Part shown: positions 47,100 to 60,262 of the stretch, piece after piece
How positions within the stretch are numbered: position 1 is the first letter of the stretch
How the letters are laid out: the number at the start of each line of letters is the position of its first letter
Origin: Lepisosteus oculatus
Taxonomy: Eukaryota; Chordata; Actinopteri; Semionotiformes; Lepisosteidae
NCBI RefSeq assembly: GCF_040954835.1
Contig: NC_090711.1
Span: 3,417,501 to 3,481,500 of the forward strand
DNA: 64,000 nt
Direction: 5' to 3'
Translations under genes and position numbers: made by a program
Notes under the pieces: model-generated
What the model was told of the DNA's origin: nothing
Seen by the model: the letters and a program-made list of their open reading frames with translations, nothing else
The model's database searches: none

Positions 47100-47900
47100 A
47101 TGTTTTGTTTCACGGTACAGTCTATTCTGTCGGCGTTATTCGGAACCCACCCCCTCCCGTTTTCGAAAAGTAAACCGGCCAATCAGACGCTGCAAGGAGG
47201 TCGTTTTACTACAAACCTAAAACGTCGGCAGTGTTTTTACGACATTCGGCGAGGCAGAGGGCAAAACCCCTCTATCGTTAACGCGTTTTTATTCTCACCG
47301 ACGACCCGCAAGTCCAACGTCTAATACAGTAGGTACGTGTTTTGTTTTTTTTCCCCACCCCGTATAGGCTCGGCAGGTAGACAAGTACAGTACCGCTTCC
47401 TCGCGTTCCTTACTGGCCCGAATAGGTCCGTCATGTACGGAACCCGAAAAGACCCGTACCTCCGTCCCCGGTGTGCACTGGCAGCGGCGGATACTTTAAA
47501 ATCGAGCCGTTTGTGGGGGAGGAAAAAAAGCGCCAATAGCTTTGGTTTGCCCAAGATGGCGGCAGCGGCAAAGGTTTCCGCCGCGAGACGGGCTCGAGCC
47601 GGCGGCGCGCGGCCCCGCAGCCCGCCGAGCGTACCTCACGAGCTGGGGGGCCCGCCGTTAACTCGCCGTCAACGGCCTCTCGCCGCTCCCGTCGGACCCC
47701 GTTGTCTTCAGGTCGGCCCGCCCGGTCCGCTTCTGGTTCGGGCTGCCGGGCCCTCCTCGGCGACGTGATCGTGTCGCTTTGGCCGCTCGGACGGAGTCCC
47801 GCGGCGTACTGGACGGCAGAGCGCGAGTTGTCCGTGTGACGAGGAGGGCGAGGTGTTGGATATGCAAGTCGGACAGTGAACATGGGTCGACAGCTCAAAT
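47100..47900. promoter_or_regulatory. CpG island, presumed RAD21L1 promoter, possibly bidirectional
   Basis: About 800 bp are rich in CpG against AT-rich flanks. A YY1-type motif ccaagatggcggc lies at 47551-47563 (+), and a CCAAT box (gccaatag) at 47532-47539. On the minus strand gggcca|gtaagg at 47414 is a strong donor that could end a non-coding RAD21L1 first exon. A + strand frame starting at the YY1 motif ATG runs to 47768, but its arginine, proline and alanine content is what GC-rich DNA gives, so I do not call it a gene. Confidence 0.6.
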
Positions 47901-48052
47901 CAAGTCTCTTTCTTTTTTTTATTTGTGTGTGTGAATGTTTTGTGTTTTTTTCTAATGTGTGTGTATACGTAGGAGACGGGTGCCGCAGACAGGAAGGACT
48001 GCTTTGGGGTGTATTTTATGAAGACCAAGATTTAAACGTGGCAGGCAACACT

Positions 48053-48182
48053 TAATAATAATAATAATAATTGCTTACACTTATATAGCGCTTTTCTGGA
48101 CACTCCACTCAAAGGGCTTTACAGGTAATGGGGTCTCCCCTCCACCACCACCAATGTGCAGCCCCACCTGGATTGGTGGATG
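48053..48182 (-). mobile_element. SINE tail, same 3' end as the 5S-derived SINE
   Basis: The + strand carries taataataataataattgct, tatatagcgcttttctggac and gcagccccacctggattggt, the reverse of the tail in the 31720 element. The 5S head and body are absent. Confidence 0.75.
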
Positions 48183-48189
48183 ACCTGTT

Positions 48190-49725
48190 CTGAAATCTGT
48201 TTCACGTTAAAACTTTCTTTTAGAGGGTCTTCTCGTGTCTCTGGGTTGGAGTTGATGCTTATTTTCCAATTGATCGCTTAGCTGAAACATTAAAAATGAG
48301 AAATTGCAAAAGGTGTTTGTTTTTTTTTCCCCCGTTTAATAAACCGTTTTGCAATCCATGCGCTTGCAAGACGAGCTACCTTTTAAAGCAACTGAAACAG
48401 CACTTTCCCTAACTGTTCGTGTGTGACGTTCAATACCATAGCTAACGCTGGAAGACATTATTTAAAGTTCTTTTTAAGTTCAAGTCTCAAACAGCAGTAA
48501 TATTGCAGGAAAGCCAAGCTTCAATCTTCTGAACAATTCTAAGCACTATGCGCCGGCCACTAGAGGGCAGGAGAGGTTACACTTTGCGGCAATGTGTACC
48601 AGTGAGACGCTCCGTTAGCAGCAAACGGAAAGAGGTTGTTGGTGGAAATAATGGAAAACCGCAAATTCATATCGAGCTGCCCCAGAAAGGTCTGTGCGTA
48701 TAACATTCCGGAATGCAAAAGAAGACACGGGCTTATTGCTTTTAATATCTTTAAACTCCAAAGCCCTTCTGCGTCTTAAGACACTCTGGTTGCAAAACAT
48801 TGCAGCGTTAAAATTCTTAGACAGGCGCATTTTACGGATTCGGGTTGTCCTATAATTAACAACATTGTGATCTAAATGGCTTCTGTCTGCAGTTAGGGGC
48901 AGTATAGGTTACCTCTCCTGACTTCCCTGGTGATAATTGCCTGCCTTGCTTCATTTAACAAGGCACTGACTTTTGCAGATTGCCAGTGAAAGTCTTATTC
49001 ACAGTCCTGCTATCCCACTTTTTAATGGCTTAGATTCAAGCATCTGCACGATTTGCATTTAACCTTGATGTTAATTTATTGCTCAAAATGTTCGGAGAAA
49101 CAGCATTTGAGCTGCGCTTTGCTAAAAAAGGTTGCAATACCAATCCATATTTATGCATTTTGATGTAGTTGGAGGTGAAATTAGATTCTCATTGCAGTGA
49201 ATTAGACTTACAGGTGAGGTGAACATGAACATGGGGTGAACAAGGAACAAGATGTGTGCCGTGAGTTTACACTGGATCTCCCAGGATGCTTGATTGAATG
49301 CTTAACAGACACCATCCACCCTCCCTGGAATCATGAAGACCCGTGATCTGCAAATCTGATTTTTTGTTTTTCCCCTGGTCATGTACAACCAACACTAATA
49401 AAATAACCACAGGGATGCCTTCTGGTTATCTGTCAATACATTTCACCCCACCCTGTCCTCCGGATTAAGCACGGAGACCAACAGAGACGAACTGTACGGT
49501 ACAGAACTAGAGTCGGGGCCTAACAGAAACTCCCAAGTCTCAGAGCAGCGGTTCTGATTGAGTGGTGCTTGCATGAAAATTTGTTTTTCTGTGCCATGTG
49601 GTGTATAGTGTGTGCCAGTTCTCGGAGGCCCTTAACTTTGCATTTCTTGCTTTGCTGATGAAGCTACTCAAATAAGCACGATAGGAATTCAGATTTGTTT
49701 ATAACAGCTCTTGTCAAGAGTTAAT
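48190..49725. other. Non-coding flank, nothing recognised
   Basis: AT-rich DNA without convincing exons, repeats or open frames. A phrase of the type ccactagagggcaggagagg at about 48560 resembles the core of a CTCF site, but a motif scan is needed to support it. Confidence 0.4.
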
Positions 49726-50166
49726 TTATCCTGGTCTGTCTGGCTTCATCTTTTTTTTTTTTTTGGTAGATCTTTTCACTTCTGGGTTATGCTGGGCCAC
49801 AGCTTTTACAGGTAACGTCTGATCGTCAGTGAGCAGAGTCTGGGGAAGCGCAGTGGTAATTGGGAACAGCTGAGCTCCCGGGAAGCTCACTTGTACATCC
49901 AGGCCTGTAAATCCGCAGAGCTGCTGGCGATCTGTGTGAAAAACAAAACTCTGTTCTGTGTCCAACTCAACGGTCTTCACTTGCAGTGGGAGCTGAATTG
50001 TCTGCAGCTTTTGTGATCTGTGCTGACGACCTGAGTTGACGGAGAGCTGGGAGAGAGCAGCGTCTGTAACGAGCCTCTCGGCTCCCCTCCCAGCAGGATA
50101 TTGTACCGCACAGGCGGAAAAGCAGGAAGTTCTCGCTGTGTGTCTGTACACTGAAGGAGTCCACAA
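49726..50166 (-). other. Orphan 146-aa open frame of unknown nature
   Basis: This minus-strand frame has a non-repetitive, mixed composition from about residue 45 to 130 and ends in poly-lysine encoded by a run of A, then M-K-P-D-R-P-G. No domain is recognised. A splice-donor-like gtgagc lies inside it at about 49890. The A-rich end could be a retrocopy tail. It may also be chance, and I do not claim a gene. Confidence 0.2.
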
Positions 50167-53100
50167 ATCGGTGATTTATTCTTCTACTTTCGATAGAATT
50201 GCTTGATTTATGAAAGCCGCTGACCTTTCTCTGTTGCCTCAGAATTTCTCAGAAACAAATTATTTTATCTTGCAGAGGGTGAAACATGCAGGTTACAAAA
50301 CAAAAAGCAGCTTGCAGCTCCCACCAGGTTATTTAGCTCTGTAATGTCTTTTTTTTAAATAAAGAGCACAGAAGTTGATATTGAATGAGCTTCCATCATT
50401 GTTGCTTAGTGCCTATTCTGGGAAGGTCTCTGTAATCAAATACTGTAGTGCATTGTAGCAGGCTGCTGCCACAGATAGCCTGAAGAACTGTGTCCAATCT
50501 ATATTAATATTTGTTCGCGTGTGGAAGTACCGGGAGTATCAGTCCTATGCAATTGCAAGGAGAATGGAAACAGTAAAGTAGAACCATCTTTGTGGTTTCA
50601 AGCAGAGACGTTTCTCCTGCCGTTGGATCTGAAAGACTGTGCCTTTGACTTCCTGGAAGGCGTGTTGGTTGAACCCCATTAAAATTTTGGAAAAGAAGAA
50701 AATGGAGTAAGCACGTGCGTTTTGTAAGGAGTTAGCAAGTGCAGTTGCATAAAGAAGCGTTGGTTCTAAGTGTTGTGTGGTGAGAGATTTAGCCCTGAAG
50801 GCATGATGCAAAAAATGGGTGCTGTTCATTCTATAGTAACTTATGCTCAGGTCTTGAGATTCGTAACCCAGGCAGCCTTGACATTTCTTCTTAGCTTGCA
50901 GATCAGGGGTTGGGGTCCATGCTTTTGTATCCTGTCCCTGCGGCATGTCCTGCCAGCGTGCATGTCAGAGGCACGTCATGTGTTGCAGTAAGTGAAATGG
51001 GCACCTAGCCTCAGCCATTCGGCCCATTTCGCCTGTTTGGAAGAAGTGTCCCTGACTGGGAATGGAACTGGGGCCACAGCAGTGAGACACCTGATTCTGC
51101 AGACTCCTGACTGTTATCCTCCGTTCATCGGTTATCCCGAAAACCTCTCTTTTCTTGGAGAAGGTTGCAGGAAAAACTGGGAGACGCCAGCTGGCCTTTC
51201 CAGCATGACTGCCCAGGGAGAACAGGCCCAGGATCTACGATGGGACCCAAGAGCTGGAAGGTGGCAGTGCTACCTCTTGGTACAGGGATGGGAAAAGCTG
51301 ACTGTGGACTTTTCACCTGCCCCTGTTAATCCTACGAGAAGAGGATTGGAAGAGGAATGAGCTCTGGTTTTAGTGTTCGAAGAAGTTTAGCTTGCATTTC
51401 CGTAAATGGTCACGCTGGGAACATTTTTTGTTTTCGCCATTCGTGTTATGACCTCACCTGGCCACTAAGCCAAGTAAATAAACTAGCAGATGGTATTGGA
51501 ATGTGAAGTCTTCAGTATATGCCTTGCTTCTCTTGGGCACAGATGTTAGAAGTTCACTTTTTAGTTTGTGCCATTATAGTACATCATGTTGAATTATTTT
51601 GAATTTCATTGTGTTTAAGGAGGTTGTGTTAATGCTTTTAGCAATGTAGGTTATTCAATATACAGACTCTTAAAAAGAGATGGGTTTGGTGGGACTTTAA
51701 AGATTGAGAAACATGAGTTTGGATGTAATTTAATACCATTCAGGTTTTCTTCCGATGAGCATTCAGTATGTCCGATTATGAAGTGAATGGTTCCATTATC
51801 ATTTTAATTAGACTTTTTTAATAATCATCCTTTGCTTTGCTGATGGTCTCTGAAACTTGTGCGAAGACTCCATTAGTTGCACACAGTATTCACAGAAGTC
51901 TGCCACAAGTCCATCCCAACTCATTTTTCTGCCCTTTCTGGAAACTAATAAAATACTCCCAGCATAGTTTTGTGTACTAGGAAACCTAAGTGCATATCCA
52001 GGCTAGGCTTGTGCAGTGTGCATTTTCTAATTTCTTACATTTTTATTGCCTTGTGCCTTGTTTTAGTAATCAGCCACATCACAGTGGAGCTGCTTCACAG
52101 TTTGGGGGGGGGAGTTTCACAACAGAGAGTTTTAAAGTCACCGAAGATTATTTCTAACATTAGCACACAGCATCCGTGATAAAGCAAATCATATTGCTGT
52201 ATTTTAGGTCTCAACAAAGTGTTTGACTTTTTTTAGGAATATGCCCATAAATCCATAACTGCCTAAGTTGGAATAGGAGAACTGGTTTTGTGCATTATAT
52301 GTGGATAAAAAGGCCTGTTTTACTGTAAACGTGGATGGGGCGCTCTGTAATCTGTCCAGGAAAGAGCACCAGATTGTCTCTTCAGCTCAAAGAGCTGTCC
52401 CATGCTGACAGTCCAAAAGAACTAAAACATTTTAGCCTTAAACAGAGGTGATGTTAGAATATTCAACAGCACCAGCACAGCCTACCCTGTGGCAAAACCC
52501 AAGACAAAACCAGACGACATGAAGGGGAAACAAGGGGAAAGTGTGCTTGACGCTCAGGAGCCAGTTCTTTTGCCTAAAGAGCTGTGGGAGTCTGACACAA
52601 GTTTCCCAGCCTTGGTGTGGGTGTAAGTACCCGTCTTCCTTCAAGAAACGTTACGTGCTTTATGAAAGTCTAATTCGCAGCCTACACCATGCACACCGGC
52701 TGTGCCTGAAATAGCTGACCTTCTCCTGGCTGTGTTGAGCTGGGGTCCGCCACTCCTTTGGCTAGCGGAAGCTGATCAGGACTGATGGGGCTGAAGGACT
52801 GGGATAACAACCCGATTCCGGTCCTGTTCTGATGTGAGCTGAACTGTGATGCCTTGATGAAAAGTGAGCAGAGCCGAGCTGACAGGAGACCGGTGGGGCG
52901 ATACTGTGGCGAGCAAAACTACCTCGAGAGCACATCAGATCAGTGCTTCTTCGGTTCGCCTGGATATGCGGAGTGTGCGTCATAAAACGCACCACATTGT
53001 CTGGCTGCTGGGATGCCGTCTTTATCCTGGCTGGAAAGACTGGTATACGTGCTGCAGTAGGGACTTTATTTTTCCCAAAATATTTTCTGATGTTCAAATA

Positions 53101-54259
53101 TTATGCATAGCGAAACGTAGGTTTGCCACTTGCTGTATAGAAAAAATATCGACAACGAAAAAGGCTTTATTCTGCTGTAACGATGGGGAATTTCAAAATG
53201 GAAGGGGGGTGGATATAGGAGGAGGTTAAAGAAGATCGACCCAGCTGTTGGAACTGGGTCTAACGTAACCAATCGGGTTTCTTTCTTTCCCTGAAGGATG
53301 CATTAAAGGGCGAGGCAATTTACCCATTAAACCTGATGAATCTGCGTGCTTCCTCGTTGGCCACTGAGAGGATCCCCGAGGGGGTGTATACCTAAATGTT
53401 AAAACATGCTCAGTAATGTGGATTGATGTGGAAAACCGTGCAAATGCTATCAGTTAGTTTTAAGTGTTCCTGTAGAGACAGAACTTTAAAAACTGATAGT
53501 GGTTTACGTCCGCCTTGCATCCAGTAAATATTTCTCAACATAGTTGAGGTCTTATTGACTTCTTCAAAATCTGCTTCCGAATAAAAAAATCTGTCATTGA
53601 CCTCCTGGATGTAGAGTAAATCTAAGGTCATGTCAGTGAAGGCATGAGCTCCACACGTATTTGGAATAAAATTGTATTCAAATAAGTGTGACAGCATTTG
53701 AAACTGAAGGTGAATGGAACATTAATATTCAGTATTTTGTTCCCCACCTGTCACCAGGGTCAGGAGCAGCACAATGCTCTAGAGTTTATTCTCCAAGTCC
53801 TGGGAAGGTTAACTGGAGGGGTTGCTGCTGACAAAGGAAGCTGGGATTCTGCAAGGTTTAAAAGAAGCTGGGGGTATATTCCTGTGGCGGTATTTAGAAT
53901 GAGCTTTGTCAGCGCTGTGAATGAATGACATGAGCCTTTTCCAGCCCGTTTCCAACAGGTTCATAATGTACCACAGCAGGAGCTTTTTTCTCAGTGGAGA
54001 GCGAGACATTTCTCCAAAGAGCTGCGCTGCTTTATGGAATCCTGCGGAACACGATATAAACGGAGCCCACTTAGCGAAAGACATGATTGAGTGAATTATT
54101 GAGCATGGTGGGCTTAGATAGTGCCCGTGGAAAAGGGACACGAGATGACAAGGCCAGTCTCCTTGTGGGTTTGAGGAAAGCCGTTGCATCTTCAGCCTCT
54201 GCAGAAACCGCTGTCAGGAAGCGCTGGTTGATTCCTGTTGGGTTTTTTCTTGCTGTGCG
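50167..54259. other. Gene-poor stretch
   Basis: Open frames here are short and not recognisable. No high-copy repeat signature was found by eye, and base composition is average to AT-rich. Confidence 0.4.
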
Positions 54260-54590
54260 TTATCTGTGACGCAGGCTGCCCCTTGCCTCGGCAACACTTT
54301 CAGCGGCCGCAGCGGTTAGTGCGTTTCCGGTGCGTTCTTCCGTGACCGCTCTGGGCTCTGCAGAAGCGCTCTGGGCTCTTCGTCGGTGACCTGCGCCCTC
54401 CTCCTCCTCCTCGCCTGTTGCATCCTCGATTTTCCCTTCTGCCTGTACGAGCCTGCCACAGGAACGGACCTTGACGCCGGCCACCATGACTGATCCAGCC
54501 GCTGGCTTCTTCTGACTGACTGTCGTCGTTGCGTCAAAAATATAAATAATTTCCCCGACGTCACACAGAAAATAAAAAAATTCCAGCAAA
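54260..54590. other. CpG-rich patch of unknown role
   Basis: A GC-rich patch holds a gcggccgcagcgg run near 54303 and a cctcctcctcctc tract near 54400. A minus-strand 109-aa frame crosses it but contains low-complexity glutamate and alanine. It could be a small CpG island or enhancer; no donor or TATA box could be tied to a gene. Confidence 0.3.
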
Positions 54591-57500
54591 GTTCCTCATC
54601 TGCTACTCTCACCGTGTGGTTTCTCAGAAGCATTTCGGCATGCACCACACAGGTGTCTGTTTGACGTTCCTGTAGATGCTGATGATACTGGAATGAGTGC
54701 AGAACCATACTGTGGCTTCACATTGGTAGTATCTCATCCCACTCTCTGTGATTTGGTGCTCAGTAGATTAAGACATCTTCTATTTTAGGAGGCACCTCTT
54801 TAGCGTCTTGCTAAAACAACTGCTGTTTTCTGTATTGTGTAAAAATCTACCTCCAGAGGTTTCATTTAGAAGGCTCATTTAGAGTGGATTCTCTTCACCT
54901 TCTTTTAATTTAACGAGTGCAATAAATCTGGTGTAATCGCGAGGCCTCACAGGGGTTTATGGAGGTTTCCTGTTTCTTGTTCCCAGCATAAGATAATGGA
55001 CAAGGTTAGAAGGCTAATTGGAAAAGAAACCATCCAGTCATAATCACACAATGGGTTTTTATTTCCTTTTTGCTTAAATCCAGTAGAATGTCAATATACC
55101 TGATTATTAGGGTGCCGTGAGACATTCTAATGGCATTCTGTTCTTTCCCATCTCAGTGTTTAAACTGTAGAAATAGGCAACTTCCTCTAATACTTGCCTG
55201 TGTTTTTGAAATGGCATTGGCCTTCACTAAATATAGAACATATTTATGAAGACGAACACTCTTCCGGACTACAGAATACATCCCAGCACAAAAGAGGAAG
55301 ATGCTTAGGTTCTGCTGTCCTCTGGCTCTGTATTTTTCTTTTGGTATTTGTTCAATCAAATACTGTGTCCCAGTACTGTCAAGGTTGAATCTCTGAGTGG
55401 GGGGGACAATGGATTTGAATCCACTAGTCATTAAAATTCTGGCTCGGTAGAAAATGTTTTTTTTGCGTTCACCCTAATGCAAAAGACTGACATACTGTGT
55501 ATTTTTAACTTGAGTGCTAATCTTTTATGTTGGATGAATGGCATGTATAAAGATTTTCATTGCTTGTCATCCTTTTGATTTTAATCAGGTTGTGCTTATA
55601 CCTGATTTAGCAAAGTGCAAAATGATCCATGCTAAGCAAACGGCAAAGAGCACGCACACACTGCCCCCTTTTGTCTTAAGTCCCTACTGACAACTGCTTT
55701 TACTGTGTTTACTCGTCTTTCATGTCTCCAGTTCTGGGTAAGGATGCTAGTGAGGTCATTCTAATGAGGTAGTCCTGGAAAAGGCACCAGTCTTTAGCCC
55801 CATGCTGTGATAAGAAATTGTGTATTTTCCCCTTGGAATAAACTGCTGAAGAAGGCCGTGAACCCCATCTGAGCATACATAAGTTGACATTTGGATAGGC
55901 ATTGCTCAGAAGCCAGTTCCTGATCTGCTGTGGGTGTTTTATCAGTTTGTCTAGCGTGGCAGGTGAGCATGGCAAAAACAAATGGCAGTGTGCATATCAT
56001 ATTGTACGTAGTCAGACGTGTGTGTGTGTGGGGTGTAGATTTGCTCTTTGATCCCTTGGGAACAAAACAAGGAATAGGAATTCATCTCATAAATCTGTGC
56101 TTTATAAAGGAGATGGAAATGTTTAGATTAAAGTACAGAAACGTGCAGTCACTCATGGGCTGAAAGCTCAACTTCAGACAATCCCAGGTGTATTGCATTA
56201 GTGCATCCCATTATCAGCCACATTATTCATTAATTTAGCAAGGACAAAAAAATTATTTGTTAATCTACAATTACTGTACTTGGCAGTGGTGCAAACAGAC
56301 CCGTCAATCAAAATTGGATGAAGATGCAGAGGATCATTCAAACCAGAATTATCAGAATGTAATAATGCAAAACACCATTAATATAATTTGTGCTTTATTA
56401 TCCTCTAGTGGGAATCGTATTACAACAGAGTCCGACATAAAAATACAGCGAAAGCCATTGTTTCAGAAAAGTATAATTGTTCACATTGAAGAATGAGACT
56501 GCAGATATTTTTTCCCTAAGTCTTTGTCTTATATCTGGGGGCACAGAGGTGTGTCTCCCATATGGGAGCAATGTCAATTCACAGTGCCCCACGACGCTTT
56601 TACCCTTCTTTAGTTTTATATTCGGATTTGTAGAGCTGCCTGTTTGTGGAGGGCACTAGGTTTGAATCAATTTGCACCAGTGATATATTTTTTTTTGTCA
56701 AACAGGCAGCTTTCAGGCCTGATTTCTACGAGCCTCTCTCCGAACACAGTACAGTGGCACGCACAAATCCATTGTTGCAGTCAGCCCACAGTTTCGAGCA
56801 CACCTCATGTCCTAATGCTGAATAGGCATACAAGCAGTAGTAGCCCCTCCAGTGGATTCCAGTCTTGCACACTGTATCGCTCCTCTCCCAGTGTGCCGTT
56901 CCACTTGGATGCCAGTGTTGGCATAACAGTGCTGCCCTCGTCAGCTCCATTCGTGACACGGTCTGCAAGGAATGCTTGACTCTTAATTAGTTCGCATCAG
57001 CTGGCGGGGCCATCCAGCACATCCCCGGCTGTGCTTCCCCACGTCTCTCTCTCAAGGATGGCTCGTGTTGCGCTGAAGGCGCTCTTCCAGTTTTTCGACT
57101 TGCCAATGGCTGTCCATTTGACCTGATGCGATTCCCCCCCGCGTCCCCTCTTTAGAATTTTCCTCAGATGTGATTTGGTCTGCTTCTTAAAACAGAAATC
57201 GCCCCCCGAAGCCTGCCGGCCTCCGCCACGCAGTCTTTTATAAAGTTCTGCGTCTCGCGTTTTCACGAGCGCAGAATCCTCTGCCATCATCTGACTCACA
57301 AAGCGCACAAAAGGCTGTTGATGTGCGAATGCTAGATCAGAACCCATGCACTTAAATGGATTAGCCTCCAGCAACCCGTTTAAGTAGATGTAAATGCAAC
57401 TGAAATTTGTAAAGGGTGCAAATTATCAGTATGAGTTACTCTGCGGGCTCGATAACCCGTCTTTCATGTTCCTTGTAGGAGCCCTCCATTATCTCGCTCC

Positions 57501-59611
57501 TTTCAAATGAGACAGAAGAGTACATTCTGAAGTAAAATCACATAATTACTGCAGTGTTTGATCTTTCTTCTCACTTGATATGAGCAGTGCTCGACGCGTT
57601 GATTTGCAGCTCAGGCCGTGTTCTCTTGCCGGCCTTTCTTCATTACAGCAAAATTATAGCCCGTTTCCAAAGAGCACTATTGTGCGAGCTGATTTCACTT
57701 CAGTGAATATAAAAGATGGCTTAACGGGTGCCTTGATCCCAGCTGTTTTTGCAAATACTGTTGAATTCAGCTTCTTTATGAAATTAAAGTTCGTTCGTTT
57801 CTGACTGAAAGGTATTAAATGTGCACTGTGATTAAAAAGCAGGTCGGAAATCATTTTTTAAGAATACAAAAACCTTTTGCTTTAATCTGTTACATTACCT
57901 TTCGCAACCAAAGTGGCACGGAAAGCTTTAAAGAAATACAGTACGCATGGCCTATTTGGACACAGAGAAGAATAAAATAAATACTCTCACGGGAAGAAGG
58001 TAAATCTGTGGAGATCTAGGGCTCAGTGGTTGTCTTCCCTCTAGGTACTGGGTCTATGTAAAAGGTCGAGCCTTGCCTGCTGTTCAGTCCTTTGGCGTTT
58101 TATCCTGGCAGCTGCAGATCAGAGGGCGATTCATCAGGTCTGAAATCTGAGACCGTCGGCTCTGGGTCTGGCATTCTGGGTCTGGCATCATAAGAACATC
58201 ATAAGAGTGGTTCCAAAGGATGGGATGGGCCCATCTGTTAAAACCAAACCAAGCTCTTCAAATGCGCAACTAAAATTGAACAAAGTGAAAAGTAACCCAA
58301 GGACCAGAAGCGTAAAAAAGTGCAGTCCCAAATTAAATTCCCACACAAAGACTGAATGTAGTTTTTTTTTTCATTGCTTTGCCAAAGCGGTTACCAAGGG
58401 ACAGGTGCTGCAGAGAAAATATTAACCTCATTGGCTGCAGGTTAACGCATCTAAATCAGTGCTGTGTTTTTTATTGAGGCTGTTTCACAGGCTTGACTCC
58501 CCTGGAATCCACCCTGGCAGAACGCAAAACTTAATAAAAGCTCTAGCGATAAGGAAATGCGATGCTTGATGAGTTTTATGAAAAATATGCTAATCTTGGG
58601 GATTACTGTTGATGCAAAAAGGCATGAACTTCTGCGTTATATTGATGTCACCCTGGGAAAGCAAGTCTACAGTCATCTATTATGAAAGTAATCCTGGTAA
58701 CATTTTGTGAGGTGCAGTAGGTACAAGGGTTGTGCGATCTGTGCTGCAAAAATTGACAGTCTTAACAGGGATGAGGTTAAATAGGTAGGCCTCTAATACT
58801 GTAATTATCTTTAATAATCGCATATTTCTTCATTTCACTGTGTCCTGTTCTCCTCATGTGACCTCAGTAGTTGAAGTATCGTGGTTTAATTGGCAGGTCT
58901 TTTTTCACGCACCTGTTGCAGGAAGAGTCCAGGCCAGTTGTGCAGGACTGTGCAGTACGGTGTAATTGTGAGTTACGCAGTCCAGAGTTATAATTAGCAC
59001 AATAGCAGGGTGGACACCTCCCTTCTGGTCAGATAAAGGTGAGAAGGAAGATTGCTTATCTGTTAAAACCCATTATGGAAACTGAAGGAGAAATGAATAG
59101 GCTGTCTCATAAAATCAATGATGGATTAGATTTCATTATTGGAGTCAAATGACATCTGTGACCTGACTGCAGGCCGGAGAGAGGTATCCAGTCAATAGTG
59201 AGTTATCTCATATCTTTTGACAGGTTTCTCAGTGCCTGGCTCATTAGTTTGAACCATTAGCATTGGATAACAGTCATTTGCCTGTAATTAATGGTACATT
59301 GCTAACGTGTGTGTGGTCTCCAGTACATAAAAGAGAGTTGCTAATCATCCAATAAAGCCTAGCAATTCAACTAGTTCTCCAGTTTGTACATTCTTATTTA
59401 TGCACCTTAATTTGTTCCTACCCATATAGAAATAAATGTTTTTTTATTTTTATGTTGCCAGCATAACCCTAGAATATGTGTACATGTGACAGTAAGAATT
59501 TGGTGTGAGCCTGTGGAGGCAAGTTCTTAAAGCATGCAAGTCTTTAGGTTTTTGATTTGAATTCAAGAACACTTGAGCGTACTCTGGGATCCTCATGCTG
59601 AATTTACTATG
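54591..59611. other. AT-rich gene-poor stretch
   Basis: No gene was recognised. Segments near 59090-59330 look unusually structured for neutral DNA, with runs such as ggattagatttcattattgg and gcctgtaattaatggtacat that resemble homeodomain target sites, but conservation cannot be judged from one genome. Confidence 0.35.
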
Positions 59612-59835
59612 GGGATTCTGCTTGAGTTCAATAAAATTATGCAGATAAAGGACGTGGAGGTTCTGTCCAAAATTAAATTGTCACTGAAACAAGAATATTA
59701 ATCTCTCCGTGCCGGTATTAATGTATTTTGTGTGTATATTATGCCTACGTTGACGAATTTTGAATGCACTGCCTGAAGACAGGCTTTTGTAGATAAAGAT
59801 ACCATTTCCTGTGATGATAAATAATCATACATTGA
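59612..59835 (+). repeat. Diverged direct repeat, left copy
   Basis: The segments ggggattctgcttgagttca, attaaattgtcactgaaaca, atattatgcctacgttgacg and tgtgatgataaataatcata align in order with the copy at 62698-62911. The two are about 3.1 kb apart in the same orientation and differ by small indels and substitutions. Confidence 0.75.
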
Positions 59836-60084
59836 CTATCAAGAGTATGATGAATAAATTTCCATGCTACAGTGAATGATTAACAAATGTCCTGTTTTTC
59901 TAAAAAATGCCACATCCCTCTTTCCCATTTTAAAGAAGAGTGATGTAAAAGAGAAACTTAAAAAAAAAAATGATCTGCCGATGGTTGTCAAGATTTTGCC
60001 TGTGAAGGTCTGTGAAATTGCTGGGTGTTATTACAAAAACCTAACTATCCCGGCTCCTTAATTTATAAACGTCAAACTGTTTCG

Positions 60085-60160
60085 GAACTATAGATCAGGG
60101 GTTCCCAGTCCTGGTCTTTGGGGGTCACACACTTGCTGGTTTTCTTTGCAGCTGAAATTA
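60085..60160 (+). repeat. Interspersed repeat, 'cctggtccaggaggg' family
   Basis: The start atcaggggttcccagtcctg then gtctttgggggtcacacact is the best match to the family consensus in the window. It runs directly into an ATT-rich SINE tail at 60165. Confidence 0.6.
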
Positions 60161-60164
60161 ATTA

Positions 60165-60262
60165 ATAATAATCCTTACACTTCTGTAGCGCTTTTCTGGA
60201 CACAGCACTACAGGCAATGGAGACTCCCCTCCACCACCAGTGTGCAGCCCCACTTGGATGAT
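60165..60262 (-). mobile_element. SINE tail, same family as 48053
   Basis: The + strand has taataataatccttacactt, gtagcgcttttctggacaca and ccaccagtgtgcagccccac, the reverse of the 5S-SINE tail. Confidence 0.7.

Noticed and set aside
47337..47768. 143-aa + strand frame in the CpG island
   Set aside because: Rich in R, P, A and G, as any GC-rich DNA gives. No domain is recognised and no clear downstream exon was found.
50992..51360. 122-aa + strand frame
   Set aside because: No recognisable homology, and its composition looks like translated non-coding DNA.
54260..54708. Minus-strand frames of 109 and 130 aa
   Set aside because: Low-complexity stretches of E, R and A in a CpG-rich patch; no domain and no clear splice sites.
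56997..57374. 125-aa minus-strand frame
   Set aside because: No motif or neighbouring exon supports it, and there is no promoter or splice context.
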